Position numbers and translations under genes: made by a program. Under the pieces are notes generated by a model that did not search any database, was not told where the DNA came from, and worked only from the letters and a program-made list of their open reading frames with translations. 64,000 nt of DNA from Sipunculus nudus. Its lineage: Eukaryota; Annelida; Sipuncula; Golfingiida; Sipunculidae. Where the stretch lies: contig CM049306.1 of NCBI GenBank assembly GCA_026874595.1, positions 7,067,519 to 7,131,518 on the forward strand, in the 5' to 3' direction. Shown here one piece after another: positions 1-13,741 of the stretch (within the stretch, counting starts at the first letter, position 1; each line of letters starts with the position of its first letter).

Positions 1-49
1 CCCTGCTGTGACAGGTGTACAGTTATTCTAATATCACCACCCAAATCAT

Positions 50-50
<1 letters not shown>

Positions 51-80
<30 letters not shown>
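51..80. repeat. Poly-C homopolymer tract, 30 bp
   Basis: Thirty consecutive C, immediately followed by GGGC. Such tracts are slippage-prone and their length may not be exact in an assembly. Confidence 0.95.
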
Positions 81-82
<2 letters not shown>

Positions 83-394
83 GCAAACCCAACCCACTTA
101 GTGTAATGAAGTAATTGTTATTGTTTTCACTGTATTTCCTTAATTGTAACACTGTTTCCACTCCAATATACAAACAAAAACTTTCCTTAAAAAAGTAATT
201 CAAGTGTAATCCAGAAGATGCCATGTTGTGTTAATGTAGCATTTTTAAAGAAATTAATTTTCTTTTAAATGATTTTAACAGATATAATTGAACCCATCAG
301 TATGCTTAAATTTATAAAATATGAAGCACATTATGGATAAATAAAGATATATTTTTGTGGTAAAAAAATAAATAAACATTTGTATGCATGGTGT

Positions 395-1016
395 GGTGTT
401 ATATGACAAGATTGAGATTTATGATGATGCAATTGAGAATTGTGAATCAACTTTTATATTTAGATGTATCTGTTTTACTGGAAATGTATAGAAATATAAA
501 CTTAAATTTTAAAAAAATTGATGTGATAAAAAAATTAGGATTTAATACAAACATTTGTTCATTATTTTCCTGCCACAGCAGAATTTGAGATCAGGCTTTG
601 TTTGCCCTGTTTTATGTTGTTAATTAGTTATATTTCATCTGTATACATTTCATAAAAAAATACATATATATTAAATAATATATATTATACAGAAAAATAG
701 ATTCAATTAAACAAATTTGTAAACTACTGAAATGTCAACAGTTAATCAAAAAGCCAACTGATGATCATGGTATAGTACAGATCATTTGTTCACAAACTGC
801 TCACATGCTTCAGTTTCAACATTAGGAAACACATGGTCAGGTCACAAAATATTATTTGCAACAATTGCTTGCTCATCAATACAAACCAATCATATAAACC
901 AACCATGGCCTTTATTACCTCTTCCTCTTACACTTGATCTCCATTTGATATTATTTTAGATTTTTACCTTCAAGGTCAACTTCAGCTGAGCACAGTGACC
1001 CATAGGTCCCTTGTTT
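395..1016 (+). repeat. Dispersed repeat copy ending in hairpin plus CCTTG
   Basis: This stretch is clearly related to 49055-49818: both start near GAGATTTATGATGATGCAAT, both contain CAACTTTTATATT, and both contain ACACATGGTCAGGTCACAAA. Both end with CTTCAGCTGAGCACA, a GACCCAT-type half-palindrome, and CCCTTGTTT. A longer copy of the same ending lies at 15320-15356. I read it as an interspersed element with a defined right end; the left end is not certain. The small open frame at 388-588 lies inside the repeat and is not a gene. Confidence 0.75.
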
Positions 1017-3960
1017 TGCTTGATAGAGAGAAGTTATTATCTCATGAGCAACATGTGTTGCAGTGTTGAACATTCTGTTTTTGAAGTGTGATGTCTCTGA
1101 TTAATATTGGAATAATTCTGTCATGTACTGAGTCAAAGACATCTGAATGGATTTGCTATTGTGAAATTATAGCACCAGATATCATTATTATTATTTTATT
1201 ATTGATGAAGCACAATAGATGAGGATACCATTGCTAAATATTACAGAAAGGTTTGGCATTATATGTTTGGAATAAAACACAAAACCAACACTTCTGTATT
1301 TTTAGGTGACACAGGTAAACCAAAGCAGGCCTTGACAAAAATTAACATCATACACACTAAGTAGTAAGCAGATAGTGCCCCTTCTAAAAAATCAATTGAT
1401 ACTAAATGTATGTGATTTTATATATGAAAGAAAAATGTAGAGAATTCTCTTTGTAAAAAAATATACAGGAAGTTCTGTCAAATGTCAGCAGCAGATGTGG
1501 AACTAGCCAAGGTAATGCATTGTTAGTGCGGGGGTGATAATGCTATACAATAGTCAGGAATGCTTGGGTCGATAGCAAATAAGGTTGTGAATTCAACGTT
1601 AACGTTATTATGGCTTCACGTTTTATTACAAAAGAGCAGACGTTTGGTGAAGAGATGAGTGAGGAATGTTCTTTTATTGGGTGCAGCTGAGCAGGCATGG
1701 GTCCACACGGTGTGCTCAGGTCTCCAGCTCTTGTTCAGTCCAGGCAGGTCTCATGTCTGTATGTTTGTGTCACTAGTAAGTGGAGTTGATACATTGTTTT
1801 CCCTGAGTAACTGATACAGACTGGCGGGTCCCCATAACCGTCTCAGATGCCCTGCATTCCTTGTGCTCCTGGTTGAACGCTTGTCGTGTGACTCAGGTTG
1901 TACAGGAGAGTAATGATTTCCTGAATCTCTCTTGTTCTGCCGACAGACAGGAGCAAAGCAGTGGTTACTTAGACCCAGAGGAGCTGATTTGTTGAATATG
2001 TATATTTTCCTTGGTCATATGAGTGTGACTGTGGGTGAATCTTATCAGAGTTGTAAATTGAGTTCCTGTTAACCGATGGTGTGTGACCGAGCATGGATTA
2101 CAAGAGAGTTTTGCAGTGGGTAAGTTGTGCTCCAGAGCATGCATGCCCTGTCACTCACATTCCTCAGAAATACTTTGAAATCCGCTGGGTGTTTGCTGGA
2201 GTTAATGAAGCTATAATAATTTTCTTGCTTAATGACCCGTAACTTTCCATGCTTTCTACAACAGAGGGTCTTCAGTGTTTTCTGTGTCACTGTCATTTTG
2301 GTGTGCTTAATCTGGTTATAAATAAAAAATGTAGGCATTTCTGTGAAGACAAAGAGTAAGTGATACTGATTTCTTATTGGCTTAATGGAAGAGCAGCATT
2401 GAAGTGTCAGTAATAATACTAATATTTTCCACAGTTTGGGGGGGAACCTTTTGTGTCATGTTTAGGCTCATAAGATGGGCATATTTGATACTTATTCATT
2501 TGTGAGGCCCAAAGCAGATCTGGATTCTGTATGGATATGACATGGTGAAACCAATATTAACTGATCCCTGGTGTATGCCATTCATATTTATATAAACATG
2601 AGGGATATATATCCTGATATCGACCAAACACACCCACCCTTTTTGTGTTACTGTTAAGGATCAAGGGCCATAACTCTGACCCTGCAGGTGTTGTTGTCAC
2701 TCCTGTGAGTGGCAGTTTCACAACTAATAGCCTCCAATACTCTTGACCAGTAAGATAAGCCCCTGTTATTGATAGATGTACACCCCAAGCAAAACTGGCT
2801 TAATCATTACCTCAGGGATGACTGAAAGGAAAGGTAGGAGTTAGATAGTTATCATCAGTACAGAGTATTTAACCCTGCGGGGAGTGTGGGGGCTTGATTT
2901 CTTTGTCACAGATGACAGTACATGTCAATTGAGCCAGAACCAATTCAAATTGAAGTAGATTTCAGGCCACACTTGTGTACTCTGGGGTTATAAGCATGCA
3001 GCTTCACCCACATTCACCAGATTCACCTGAGTTTGTAAGAGGTTTATGGTATAGCACCCTGATATAGCACAAAGAACACCCAGTGATGTTGATTGTACAT
3101 GCGTATTGTTAAGGGCAGACAGCGTTTAGGTGCTAGCTCAAGTTGGAGTACCCCTGATTTAGGGATAGGACGACTTGTCTTCACCATTCATTGCCTATAT
3201 ACAAACCAGTTAATAAAGAAGGCAAATGGATTTGACCTGGGGGCACACAAGGTGTTCTGCCAACAGTAAAGGCTTATTGTATGGGTGACTAATACTGTGT
3301 AAATTACTGGGGTAAAACTTTGGTCACAGCAAGCTTTATATCCAACACATTCACTGCATGTGAATTGTTTTATGACATTGACATACTGCTGAAATCAAGG
3401 GGGAATTCCAGAATTTAGGTCTGGAAAAGTGGTCTTATTTCTGCCCTAGCACTTTCCATATTTTTGGTTCAATAATTTGATGTTTGTTAAAAGGATTATT
3501 CTTTTGTATTTGCCCAACTAGGTCTTATGTTAGTTTGTATGTCCATTAAGGGGGAAACACACTTCAAAGAATGAAACCCTACCCCTGAGGAAGATTGTGG
3601 CATAAAAACTAATAGATGCATGCAAGTGTTGTACAAAAATAAGGGTAAACATGTTTGCTAATGCTGGCCACAATACAAGGAAAGAAAAATTAGTTTCAGT
3701 AGAGTCGCCATTTAGGATATATCTTAGACTATATCAACTTATAGAAAAACCTGTTGTGAGGAAAAATCATTGAAGAAATAAGGTTTAAAATTAAAGGATT
3801 GATATGTCTGATCAGAACATTGAACAGAATCTGAATCCTCGTTAAGTTGTAGAAGTAGGGTATGATTGCCAGCGTCACTCATTACTAAGTACAGTCACTG
3901 AGGTACTGATGGTTTCATGGAATATGACATTCTTGTTGTATCCCAAAAAATAAATTGAAT
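1017..3960. other. Noncoding; presumed intron of the LZTS-like gene
   Basis: No exon-like open frame with splice signals was recognised on either strand. The downstream exon starts directly at a splice acceptor, so earlier exons must lie upstream, here or outside the window. Frames such as 2069-2338 (-) show no recognisable protein. Confidence 0.5.
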
Positions 3961-3967
3961 ACTATGG

Positions 3968-4460
3968 TTAAGGCACAGTCTGCAGAGATTTTTTCAGGCG
4001 AGATAACTTTAAAAATATTTCACAGATCTTTACTAAATTTGACATGTGCATAGACATAGATGAGAGGACAAAGACTTTAAAATGGGGTCTTGACCTTAAG
4101 TAGGCCCATTTGGGGGGAAAATCACACAAATTCTTAAATATCGCAAGATATCTTGTATGGATTGATCCAAAAATCATGTTGACCGAAGATCTTGGGTAGT
4201 GTTGTCAGGTACGGGAAACTGGTGCTGCCAATTAAAATCTTGTTTTCATGCCCCAATCATTGCTACTTGACAGTACTGTAAGCATTATAATTCAAAAACT
4301 AACAGTCAGATTTCTTTCATTCTATGCATATACATAGATATGAGGTTTGGGATGATGTATATTTAAATTGAGGTCATGTCCTTTCCTGTGAGAGTGGCCT
4401 TGACCTTTAATATTGTCAAGGACTGGTGGTGCCATCTGCAATTGTTTTCTTGTGGCATCC
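3968..4460 (+). repeat. Dispersed repeat fragment, related to 48090-48700
   Basis: It shares a long diverged alignment with 48090-48370: a CACAGATCTTTAC-like start, 'GACATGTGCATAGACATAGATG' versus a near-identical stretch, AAAATCACACAAATTCT, GGATTGATCCAAA, and a 'TAGTGTTGTCA..TAC' tail. It carries the 'ggtgctgcca' remnant of the palindrome found in many repeats here. Boundaries are approximate. Confidence 0.7.
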
Positions 4461-6421
4461 ATCCATACATATGCTTTAGGTGAAAATTGCTTATATCTCA
4501 GGAGTGGTTCAATGTATTAGCCTGAATTTAGCTTGTACATACATTGTAAAGTTAATGGTAATGGTTAAGTAGTCCATTGTGTCTCCTGTTTGGATCATAC
4601 CAGGGTTAATGTAATCATAATGGCTGATGGAAAAATTCAGTTTACTGAATTGAGCCTTGTCAGTCGGTCTTATAATCCTGAACCACTGCACGTGGCATTA
4701 AGCTGTTGGTCCTACATAAAGCCAGTGTTCACCAGGAAGCAGGATAATTAGAAGTGATTTAGGTGGCGTTGTTCCCAGTCACTCCATCTTTTTCTAGACG
4801 AGGCCCTCTATATATAACCTAAAAGAAATTAGTTATTATGTTTAACACATAGCTGTTAATTTCATGACCAGTGAATGAAACTTTGTGCATCATATAAATT
4901 GAACATCTGCAGCAGTTGCTTGGTGAGATTAATAGATAACTTGAATAAAGAAGTTTTTAATGATAGCACAATTCACGATGGCCTGGTTATCTTTATTGGC
5001 ATCCAGGAGACACCTAAAATACAGGTGAGGGTCCTGTCATTAAAAAATGTATCAGTGATAAATGACAGGTGTGTGTCTGATAAGGAAGGATTCTGCTCTT
5101 TGATTTAACGTTTGGGGCTTTCTAGGTCAGTCGTGGGAGGATGTACCACAGATATAGTAATACACTGCGGGATAAAGGTCACTATATACAAACACAGGAG
5201 GCTTCATGGTGGTTTATGTAATTACAGGTGTCATCAGTTCTGTGGGTATCCATTCAATATTTTCATGTAAATAGTGGTTTAATTATTTAGCACATGGAAC
5301 TGTGTAAATGGTTATGTTATACTTGTATATAATTATGTTAAGATTGTTCCATCAGAGGGTAACCATTACTGGCAATATTATTATTTATAAGTTGTCAGAT
5401 AAGCTTCTGAAGGTAAACTGTAAGAATGAGGCATAAGCCAAATTGGAATGATTTCAAAACACACTGGTTGCAAATTGCTACAAAATTTGCATTTAAATCA
5501 GTATCTTATTTAGCCGTCCTCATGGTTGTTTCATTTACTTCATTACTCTCTTGACTGAGGTTGAACTATATGATTAATTCCACCAGGTTAAAAAAAAACA
5601 AGATGATTTACATTTAAAACTGTTTAAAATCAAGAAATTATATCCAGTAGCTGTGACAGAAGAAAATCTCTGAAGTCATAAAGATGACCCTGGTACACAT
5701 TAAACTTCCAGGGACAGGAGCCTGAGTGATTAAGGGGATCAATTAATAATTATAAAATACCAAATGATACCCATCAAAATCCCTTGAATTATGACAGAAG
5801 TGATTTATATAACAATTTATTAGTTTGATAGTTTGATTATGGCTGGTATGCTTTATCTCGTGGATGGCTGCCACAAGTCATAGGGTATGATATTATTAAT
5901 GGGCAGCAAGAGAAGGTACCAATCCACTGGTTTAAATGAGGCTTGAGCAATGTTGACACATGTTATTATACATGATTAAACCTGGTGACACCTGTAATGC
6001 ACCACCAAGCAGTGGTTTCTTGGTAGAGGTTAATGCCAGGTTAAGATGTGGCCTCTATTTAATGTTCATTAAACTACACTTACTGCAGTGTGTGCCAGCT
6101 AGGTTTCTCCAGCAGTCCAAATCAGTCTTTTAGAAGCGAATGAATATTAGTGTGAATTGTTATGTCAAAACAATAGGTAATTAAGAATTGATATGAAAAG
6201 CAAGAGATGATCATCAATATAAAAAATTGCCAGTGAAAAATTTAATATTTTGAAGTATGTACAGTTGATGTAGTAAGAAGTTACACCGCCATGTATTTTG
6301 TGAGAGTAGTAGTACTGACATTCACAAGGCAGCCCCTAAAACCTACGTTGGACAATCTTGGTTCTATACTGTGCATTATTGTACTGATGACACTTGTGAC
6401 AGCAGGTCCTGTGTGATAACG
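4461..6421. other. Noncoding; presumed intron sequence
   Basis: AT-rich with no recognised exon. The 77-codon frame at 4875-5108 (+) has no supporting splice sites or protein similarity that I recognise. Confidence 0.5.
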
Positions 6422-6437
6422 TGCTGCCCCCTGGTGA
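6422..6437 (-). promoter_or_regulatory. CTCF-like motif upstream of the LZTS-type exon
   Basis: The minus strand reads TCACCAGGGGGCAGCA. This matches the metazoan CTCF core (CCASYAGRKGGCRS) except for the first base. It lies ~45 bp before the splice acceptor. Sequence match only; binding is inferred. Confidence 0.4.
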
Positions 6438-6481
6438 CATGTAAAATAATCATTTCTTAATCTGTTCATTTATCATTGCAG

Positions 6482-7807
6482 GTGGCAGACAGGACTGTTG
6501 TGAAACCCATGGCTTTTAAGCCAATGATAACACCACATCCACGCTACGTGTCCACTCCGCAAAACAGATGGACGTCAAAGTTTCCTCCAACAAATCACAG
6601 CCAGGATGATGGTTACGCCTCGCAAGACTGTAGTCATAACACTAGTCAATCTGTGAACTCTTCAGGCATGGTAGCCAATCAGCCGCCAGCGCAAGCCTGC
6701 GCTGCTAGTTATACCAGTGAACCCGTTCAGAGACATTACAGTCGTACTGGGTCGCTGTTGTCCTCTAATGCCAGTTGTATGTCCAGTCCTGCAGAAACTA
6801 TGGTGCCTCTGTCTTCTTCAACTGCATGGCTGGGAAATGACTATGTAAATGAGCTAGAAGCCATGTTGCGTGAAAGAGACAGGCAGATTCTTGAACTTCG
6901 GGATACTATTGAAGTAAACGAAAGGGCTATTATACAAGTGTACGAGGAGAAAATACAAAATCACCAGATAGAGATGAAAGAAATGCAGGATGATTATGAA
7001 CGACGTTTACACAAATGCCGAGATAAAGCTTACCAGACAGAACAGGCATTGTTACTTCAGTTGTTTCAGTTACAGCAGGATCATAAAACTACCATATCAG
7101 ACTTAGAACATGTTCGTTCAGAACATGATCAGACAGATCAGAAATGTGAAATATTGAGATCTGAGACAAAACAGTTAAAATCTAAACTAGAGGAGGTGGA
7201 ATGGAAGCTATGTCAGAAGAATGGTGAGATAGCTTTACTTAAATCACAGTTAAAGGACTCCAAAGAAGCCATGGATCACAAATCCTCAAACCTCCTTGAG
7301 TTACGATCACAGATCAGGAATCTGAGTGACACTCGTGATGAATCAGATCGTGAGTTACACAGACTGCAACACGAAATGCAACAGGTACAGATGGACTGTC
7401 ATTCAGCTCGCAAGGAAGTGGAGCGACTTAGGCACACACCATCAGGATCTGCGCCATTGTCACCAGTGTCCCCAAAATCATTGGGTTCTCCAAAATCATT
7501 GGGATCAGCCTCATTTATATCTAGTCAAGACAACGATGTGTCACATTTACATGCAGAATTAGCACAATTGCAACAAAGTTTAGATTCTAGTCGCAATGAG
7601 CTAAAGGTGGAGCGTGAACGCTGGTTACAAGAAAAAGAGAAAGTCATTCGCTATCAGAAGCAACTCCAGTTAAATTACGTCCAGATGTGTCGGAAAAACC
7701 GAGCACTGGAAGAGGAAGTGCATCAGCTGACGCTAGATCTTGAAAATCGAGATATATCTCTAATACCTGACGGGGAGCTCCCCCTGGAGCAAGAGTCCAT
7801 GTGCTGA
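6482..7807 (+). CDS. LZTS/FEZ1-family coiled-coil protein, last coding exon (441 codons plus stop)
   Basis: This is the 3' coding part of a leucine-zipper putative tumour suppressor (LZTS1/2/3, N4BP3) relative. The exon starts at GTG after the acceptor TTTATCATTGCAG; the TTG at 6476 belongs to the intron and is not a start, so the N-terminus is encoded upstream. Residues 1-115 are a low-complexity Ser/Gln/Pro region. Residues ~118-318 form a long coiled coil beginning AWLGNDYVNELEAMLRERD and including ERAIIQVYEEK, a conserved FEZ1-domain signature as I recall the family. A Ser/Pro linker (~319-348, repeated SPKSLG) separates it from a second coiled coil (~350-420) containing VIRYQKQLQLNYVQMCRKNR, typical of the LZTS C-terminus. 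In vertebrates LZTS proteins act at centrosomes, midbody, synapses and in Wnt/katanin pathways; that role is transferred by family only. It ends TGC TGA. Orthology to one paralogue is not resolved. Confidence 0.87.
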   Translation: MADRTVVKPMAFKPMITPHPRYVSTPQNRWTSKFPPTNHSQDDGYASQDCSHNTSQSVNSSGMVANQPPAQACAASYTSEPVQRHYSRTGSLLSSNASCMSSPAETMVPLSSSTAWLGNDYVNELEAMLRERDRQILELRDTIEVNERAIIQVYEEKIQNHQIEMKEMQDDYERRLHKCRDKAYQTEQALLLQLFQLQQDHKTTISDLEHVRSEHDQTDQKCEILRSETKQLKSKLEEVEWKLCQKNGEIALLKSQLKDSKEAMDHKSSNLLELRSQIRNLSDTRDESDRELHRLQHEMQQVQMDCHSARKEVERLRHTPSGSAPLSPVSPKSLGSPKSLGSASFISSQDNDVSHLHAELAQLQQSLDSSRNELKVERERWLQEKEKVIRYQKQLQLNYVQMCRKNRALEEEVHQLTLDLENRDISLIPDGELPLEQESMC

Positions 7808-10800
7808 TAAGATTAATGCTTCATACATGAAACTCACCCACACGGCTAAAGCACCTTCATGTCACTTTACATGTTACATTACCCCACATGTGTATTCTCG
7901 AGCTTACCTCTGTATTAATGGTGGGCTCAATTTTGTCATCACTGTTGAATATATGCATCAAAAGAGTGGTTGGTTCTAAAAGAGATTTATGAATACAAAC
8001 CTTTACTGTTGTGGTATATAATTTATTCTGTCTCAGAATTTCTTGATGAGCACCTGCAGGAAAGTGTGTTCAAATTTTGTTTTAATTATGATAATTTGAA
8101 CTTATACCATCACATATTATTTTCACATGAACACATCTAGTTTAGACATAGGGTCATGCACACATGACTTCCTGGCACCTGCACCCAAAAGCCCAGCATG
8201 AGACCATAAATGGCAACTTTCTTTATTCATGTTAATTACTACATTTACACACATGGCACGGTGGTATTTCTAGAACCAGTTGGTTCACTTCCACTAAAGT
8301 GTTAATGCATATGATGTATTTCTTGAATGGGATTGTTTAATCCGATGTTAAGTATTGAAACTGACTTGAATAAGAGTGTCATCTTTGATATTTTACTTGA
8401 GTGTAAATGCCTGATTGCAGGATGCTTTATTAGTTTCTTTTGTAAGACCTTTTGAATCTTGTGTTAATTATAATGTCAGATTATGCAAAATTTGCTTATA
8501 AAAAAATTGACATTCCTGCTAAGTTTTAAAACCAGATTTAGGGAGCTTTGATTTCTCAGGCAGGAGCATTTTGTCTTATGTTATGTATCATCACCTGACA
8601 TCAGGATCAGGAATACTAAGACAGGATCGTTGATCCTGGTGTTAAGTCTTTAAGGATCATTGATTGGTTACGGTATGATCGGGGTATTATATTTTGGTGC
8701 CAGACTTGCATAAGGATTATTTATCAGTGAGATGAGACCAGTCAATCCTGATCTTGAGTGATATCTTAAGGTTATATTGATTCCTGTTTGTACCAGGTAT
8801 CTTTGTGTTTCATTAAAGGGGCGGGTTGTTTGTATTAGGTATCTCTGTGTGTTGTTGTTGCAAGAGGCAGGTTCCTTTAAACCAAAGGTGTTCATTATCT
8901 ATATTACTGTACTTAATTTTTAGCACCAAAGAAATGGTGGGCCTATAAGTATAAGTTTAGGGTGGGTCTAGTCTTCCTCATATAGTAGTACTTGTAGTTA
9001 TGTCGTGTATTTTTTAAACCTGAAGTCTGGTTTTGTAGTTTTAGCCAGTACCAAAGCTGTTTTATTTTATAACAAAATGCTTCCACTGTAATATTTTGTA
9101 TAGTATGTTTCAGTCTTATGTAGGTTGAACTTTTATTCTTATTAATTTCTAGATTTTTAGTTACCTGTTTTACTAACTTTCAGCCTTAGCTTATGTTAGA
9201 TTATAAAACTACTACATAACTCTCAGATCATTGTATTATTAAAATCAAAAGAGAACTTTCGACACTTAATGTTCAGGCATTGATAGTAATCAGAAAGTCT
9301 TACTTTAAGTCAGCCTAAATTCTAATCTTATAATCATTCATGAGTGTTTTCTTAATTATTCTGATAGGTTTTCTTAAATTATTATGAGTTAAAGTATTAT
9401 TATTGATGATGTTGAGCTAATTTATAAAAAAAGGTGAATTATGTTTTTTTTTTCTTATTTATTATAACTTATCATGCATCCTTGGTTGTGTCAAATCATA
9501 CCCATCCATATTTTCCTTCTTTATAGTGCTATGTCCTGCAGACTAAAAATTTGTTATTCCAAACTGACCATGAGTGATATTGAGATGAAAAGTAGAGAAA
9601 AAGATACAAATGCCATAATGTTTACAGCTTTAGTTTTCCCCACTAGTTCAGTTTTACCAAATATCTAATGTATTAAAATCTGATCTGGGTATCTTAGAGC
9701 AGTTGATGGGCTTTTAGTTTCTATCACATGATAATAACACTTGCTTCCTGGCTGTTATGTCACATGTTAATGGTTCTACATGCATTTTTCGTGCGCTGTG
9801 AGCTCTGCTCTCAGCGCGACTTTCTTTGACATCATGTAGGTGTCACAATGTGACATTAATTCAGGGAAGCATGTCACAGGTTTCCTATCAAGGGTTCTTT
9901 GCAAATGAGATTAACCTTTAGAATGTTACACTACCTGGTTAATATACTCTTATAAGGACCTTAATATATCTTAAAGGACCTTTAAGGTACTATACCCATC
10001 AAACTTTATTACAGTATTAAGATATTAGCCCAATTTGGCTCCACTTTCTGGATTCAGGTCATAAATTCAGTTGCATTTTATGGGTTTTCAATTCCCAGCT
10101 TTTTACATGGAGTTAAATCCATATAACATAAATATAATATTCTGTGCAGTTGGATGGGAATATGCACTTGTGAGAATGGGGTCTGAGTGAAATCTTCAAA
10201 TGTTCATTTGTGAAAATTGAGAACTAAAGAAATATACAAAATTGAAATCTCCAGGAACAAATCTGAATATACAATGTCCAGTTTCAAACACTTAACTGTA
10301 CTTCATTAAAAAAAATGAATAGGCTTTACTACAGCCTTACTGGTGTATTATGACCATGTAGTTTAATACTGATGTTGTATTCATCTCACCCACCTGGTAT
10401 GAAACCTGTACTCATCCTCATGATGTGGCAGGTACAGCTTTGTACCAAACATAAAATACTGTCACCGAGGGAGAGTGTATCTTCAAACAACTATGCTGTA
10501 TGAGCTAGAGGGATGATTTATAAAACAAAATGTTGGTGAATTTTGGTCAGTTGTGGTTGTTATGATCATTATGTGCAGAGCTTTTTGAATTCTGATCATT
10601 CGTAAGTGTTGTGAATATTATCTGCAGAACTGTCCTCGCTCATTCCACTGATGTAGTGTGATGTCACTTGCGTTGTGTTTTGTGGTCATACCATCATACA
10701 CTTAAAATCTTATAACATTCATATCAGACATGTGGGCAGTGGTAATTTTGTATTTATCAGTTAAGACTTCAGTAGCTATGGATGTATACTTTATTGACAT

Positions 10801-11671
10801 TTGAATGGACTTTCACAGCTCAGATTCCTGTGGCATAAATACATTTTTATGTTAACAACAAATCTATGCACCAAGTGCCTTTATATAATGAAAAGCTGAT
10901 TATTCTTGGCTCCAGTTGATAAAAGCCAGACTTGACTTGTCACATCTTATAAAGTATTGTATCGTTAAGCTCTGTAATACATCAGGCATTAAAGTTAATA
11001 TTCATATTCACCACAAGGCAGCACAATAATATCGCCTGCGATTTCTACAGACAGCCACACATGCTGTAACCTGAGAAGCAGTTTGATAAAAGACCAGCTT
11101 GTTTTGTATCACTTATCACCGTTTTATGGAGAACTATGATTTCTGTTACATCAGAATTTAACCATATGTAAACAATCACACCCTAGTACTAGTATACAGA
11201 TGCATGTTCAGATGCCTTATGTCTTCCCACTGCTCAGAAAGTGCAGACAAGAAAAGCTGCACTGACGCCCCTGACCTTCACCTTGTAGTGTAAACACATT
11301 AGTGTCAGATGTTTTATTGACTCTGGAATTTCTATGTTTTGTTTTGAATATAAAAATGTAGAAATTTCGCAGCATGTTACAAAGATATTTCACAGAGGTG
11401 ATTTTATGTTCCATCCTCTGTACATGAAATATAGGAAACTAGCACAAGCACAAATAAAACAGAAATTTAAAAGCATCTAAAATTGTAGCCTGGCATTGAC
11501 TTCAATCAAAAGTAGAATAAAAAATTCCCCCAGTTTAATTGCCTCAGCAGTCAGTTAATAATTATACTGCAAGTTGTCAGTGGTATATGCAATTTGTTAA
11601 CTTAAACCTATTGTATTAGAGTAATTATCATAATATGTATTTTCTTGTATCTTCAGGTTCATGATGTAAGT

Positions 11672-11674
<3 letters not shown>
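7808..11674 (+). other. Probable long 3' UTR and flank of the LZTS-like gene
   Basis: No repeat family or open frame was recognised over ~3.8 kb after the stop, in contrast to the repeat-rich DNA beyond. Candidate polyadenylation signals AATAAA occur at 11453-11458 and 11516-11521. The extent of the UTR is inferred, not shown. Confidence 0.35.

Positions 11675-11738
<64 letters not shown>
11675..11738. repeat. (TA)n microsatellite
   Basis: Alternating TA for about 60 bp with a single AA interruption. Confidence 0.95.
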
Positions 11739-11739
<1 letters not shown>

Positions 11740-12838
11740 GAACAATAGTTGACCGATCATTTTGCAACATTTGTTCCAGTGTCTGATATAGAATATACTG
11801 GCAAAGGTGTTAATCATATAATATACATGGCCGCAAACAAAACATGTTGATGAACATCAGAACACAATGTGGTCATGAATATAGATAAAATAAGATCTGT
11901 TGGTGTGCCTATCAGATTCTTCAAATTTTGTAAAACTCCAGAAAAATATTATATTCTTTTAAATTATATATTCCAGAAACAGCTGTAGTTAAATGTATTC
12001 ACCTGCTGAATGTTTATGTAAGCAAGTGATGCTGTCAGCCATGTTCATGGGTCCAGATTGAGTGTGACAGTAACCTGTATTTCACTTGATGTTTAATAAA
12101 TCTACTAGTGGATATGGATACAGCAGAAGCATATAATATGTATAATTCCTCTCCGTACTCAGCTGGGTATACATTGACATTAAGGAGTTCTAAAATGGCC
12201 TACACTTCTCAAAGTAATCTTATCCACATGCCATTTTCATAATGTAATTGTGTTTACATTGGATAATTAGAAAACTGTTTTGTTCTGTATTCATATCTTT
12301 ACCTGGGTGGACAGCTTTTTCAGCTTTAGCTTTGGTCTAGTTATCAGCTTTATACTGATGTAACAAGAACTGATTTGGATCTTCATTCATGTACACTGAC
12401 ACCCATGGTGGACTATGTCTTTACTTTTGGACAAGATTTCTCACTTTTATTAGCCAGTCTGGCTGTTCACAGTTTGACCACAATGTGTTGACTTCTATTT
12501 TAATAAATAAACAAGCACAAATTATCACAGTATTTAATGATTGTACACGGGGAGAGAGTTAATAGTGCATGTGGAGAGAGAAAGAGACTGACATCTGTGT
12601 ATATAGCATCTTCACTGGCATCCATTGTGTGCTTACTGTGGTTGTGTCTTTTGTTTGCGAGGGATTCAAATTCTCAATATTCATAACAGTGAAAATTTCG
12701 CAAAAATAAAACCTTGAATGAAGAGGTTCCATCATTAAAGACAGAAATTATAAGTAATGATAATCTTGTATGTTACCCGTAAATGAAATATTACTATTAT
12801 AAATGATATTTGATCTTTCAAATTATCTGCCAGGAATT
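11739..12838. other. Intergenic, nothing recognised
   Basis: AT-rich sequence. I see no exon, RNA gene or clear repeat boundary. Confidence 0.4.
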
Positions 12839-12839
12839 T

Positions 12840-13690
12840 TTAGCGAACATGTGAGCTTATGCAATGTTGCGGCGTCTTATGTTGTGCGTCTTCTGTACGT
12901 TAACCATAGCTATCTCAAAAATGGCAGGAGCTAGCATCACCAAATGTTTTGATAAAAAATCAGTCATCTGAAAAACTATTGGATTTTGTCTTCTTTTTTT
13001 TAACTGCATTTTGTTAGATTTTATAGGGAAAAAGCTTTAAAAATCTTCTCCGAAACTGTCCAGCCAAATTGTCAAATATTTCACAGAAATGATCCCTGGA
13101 ACAATCTCTCTCAAGTTTGTTTGAATAGTTCCAAGTCAGAGATTTTTGGCCCAGTTACAGGAGGTTGAACTTTGTCATCTGTCCAAAAAGCATATTAAAA
13201 TTTCAATCTCAGAAACGGCTGGAGCTATCATCACCAAATTTAATGTCAATGTTGGTCACATAGGTCATATCTGAAATTGAGGTATTGGTGGTGCCACCTG
13301 CATTGGCCTTTTTGTACGGGGTCATCAGTGCCTGTATCACACTGAGGGCTACAAAAAACTTCTCTGAAACCATATGGCCGAAATGTTTAATATTGCAAAG
13401 AAATGATCCTAGGGTAGTGCTTTCTGGAGTTTGTTCAAAATGGTTCAGAGACTTTTGGCTAAGTTCTGGGAAGCTGAATTTTGTCACATGCCATAACAGT
13501 AAATTTAAACTCAGTGGCTTCTCAAAAACCACTGGGCCAAATTCTTAAATCTCACATTAATTATCCTCAAATGTTGATAATTCAAGTTTGTTCAAAGGGT
13601 TTTGGTTCAATACTTTTTGGCTGAGTTATGGGAAGCTGAACTTAGCCAGTTGGCTGTATCTTCCTATCTGAGTTATAAACCTGCGAAACG
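12840..13690 (+). repeat. Dispersed repeat, 'gcgacgGcgtcgtc-Ctgtcc' family, copy 1
   Basis: Homologous to 34020-34560 and 50107-50400. Shared blocks are a CGAACMTGTGAGC start, CTATCTCAAAAATGGC, TTTAGATTTTATAG-GGAAAAAGC, CCGAAACTGTCCAGCCAAAT, AATATTTCACAGAAATGATC, and a CAATCTCTCTCAAGTTTGTT tail. All three copies are on the plus strand. The second half (13200-13690) repeats the same phrasing in a diverged tandem unit. No coding capacity. Confidence 0.75.
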
Positions 13691-13741
13691 TTTTTGCATT
13701 CAGTATGCATCTGTAATAATTTTACATATTCCTGATTTCTT

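Noticed and set aside
4875-5108. 77-codon plus-strand frame as an LZTS upstream exon
   Set aside because: No coiled-coil or LZTS-like residues, no convincing splice sites, and typical AT-rich composition.
6476-6481. Methionine start for the LZTS-like frame at TTG 6476
   Set aside because: TTG-CAG is the end of the intron (TTTATCATTGCAG). The exon starts at 6482 and the protein start lies upstream.
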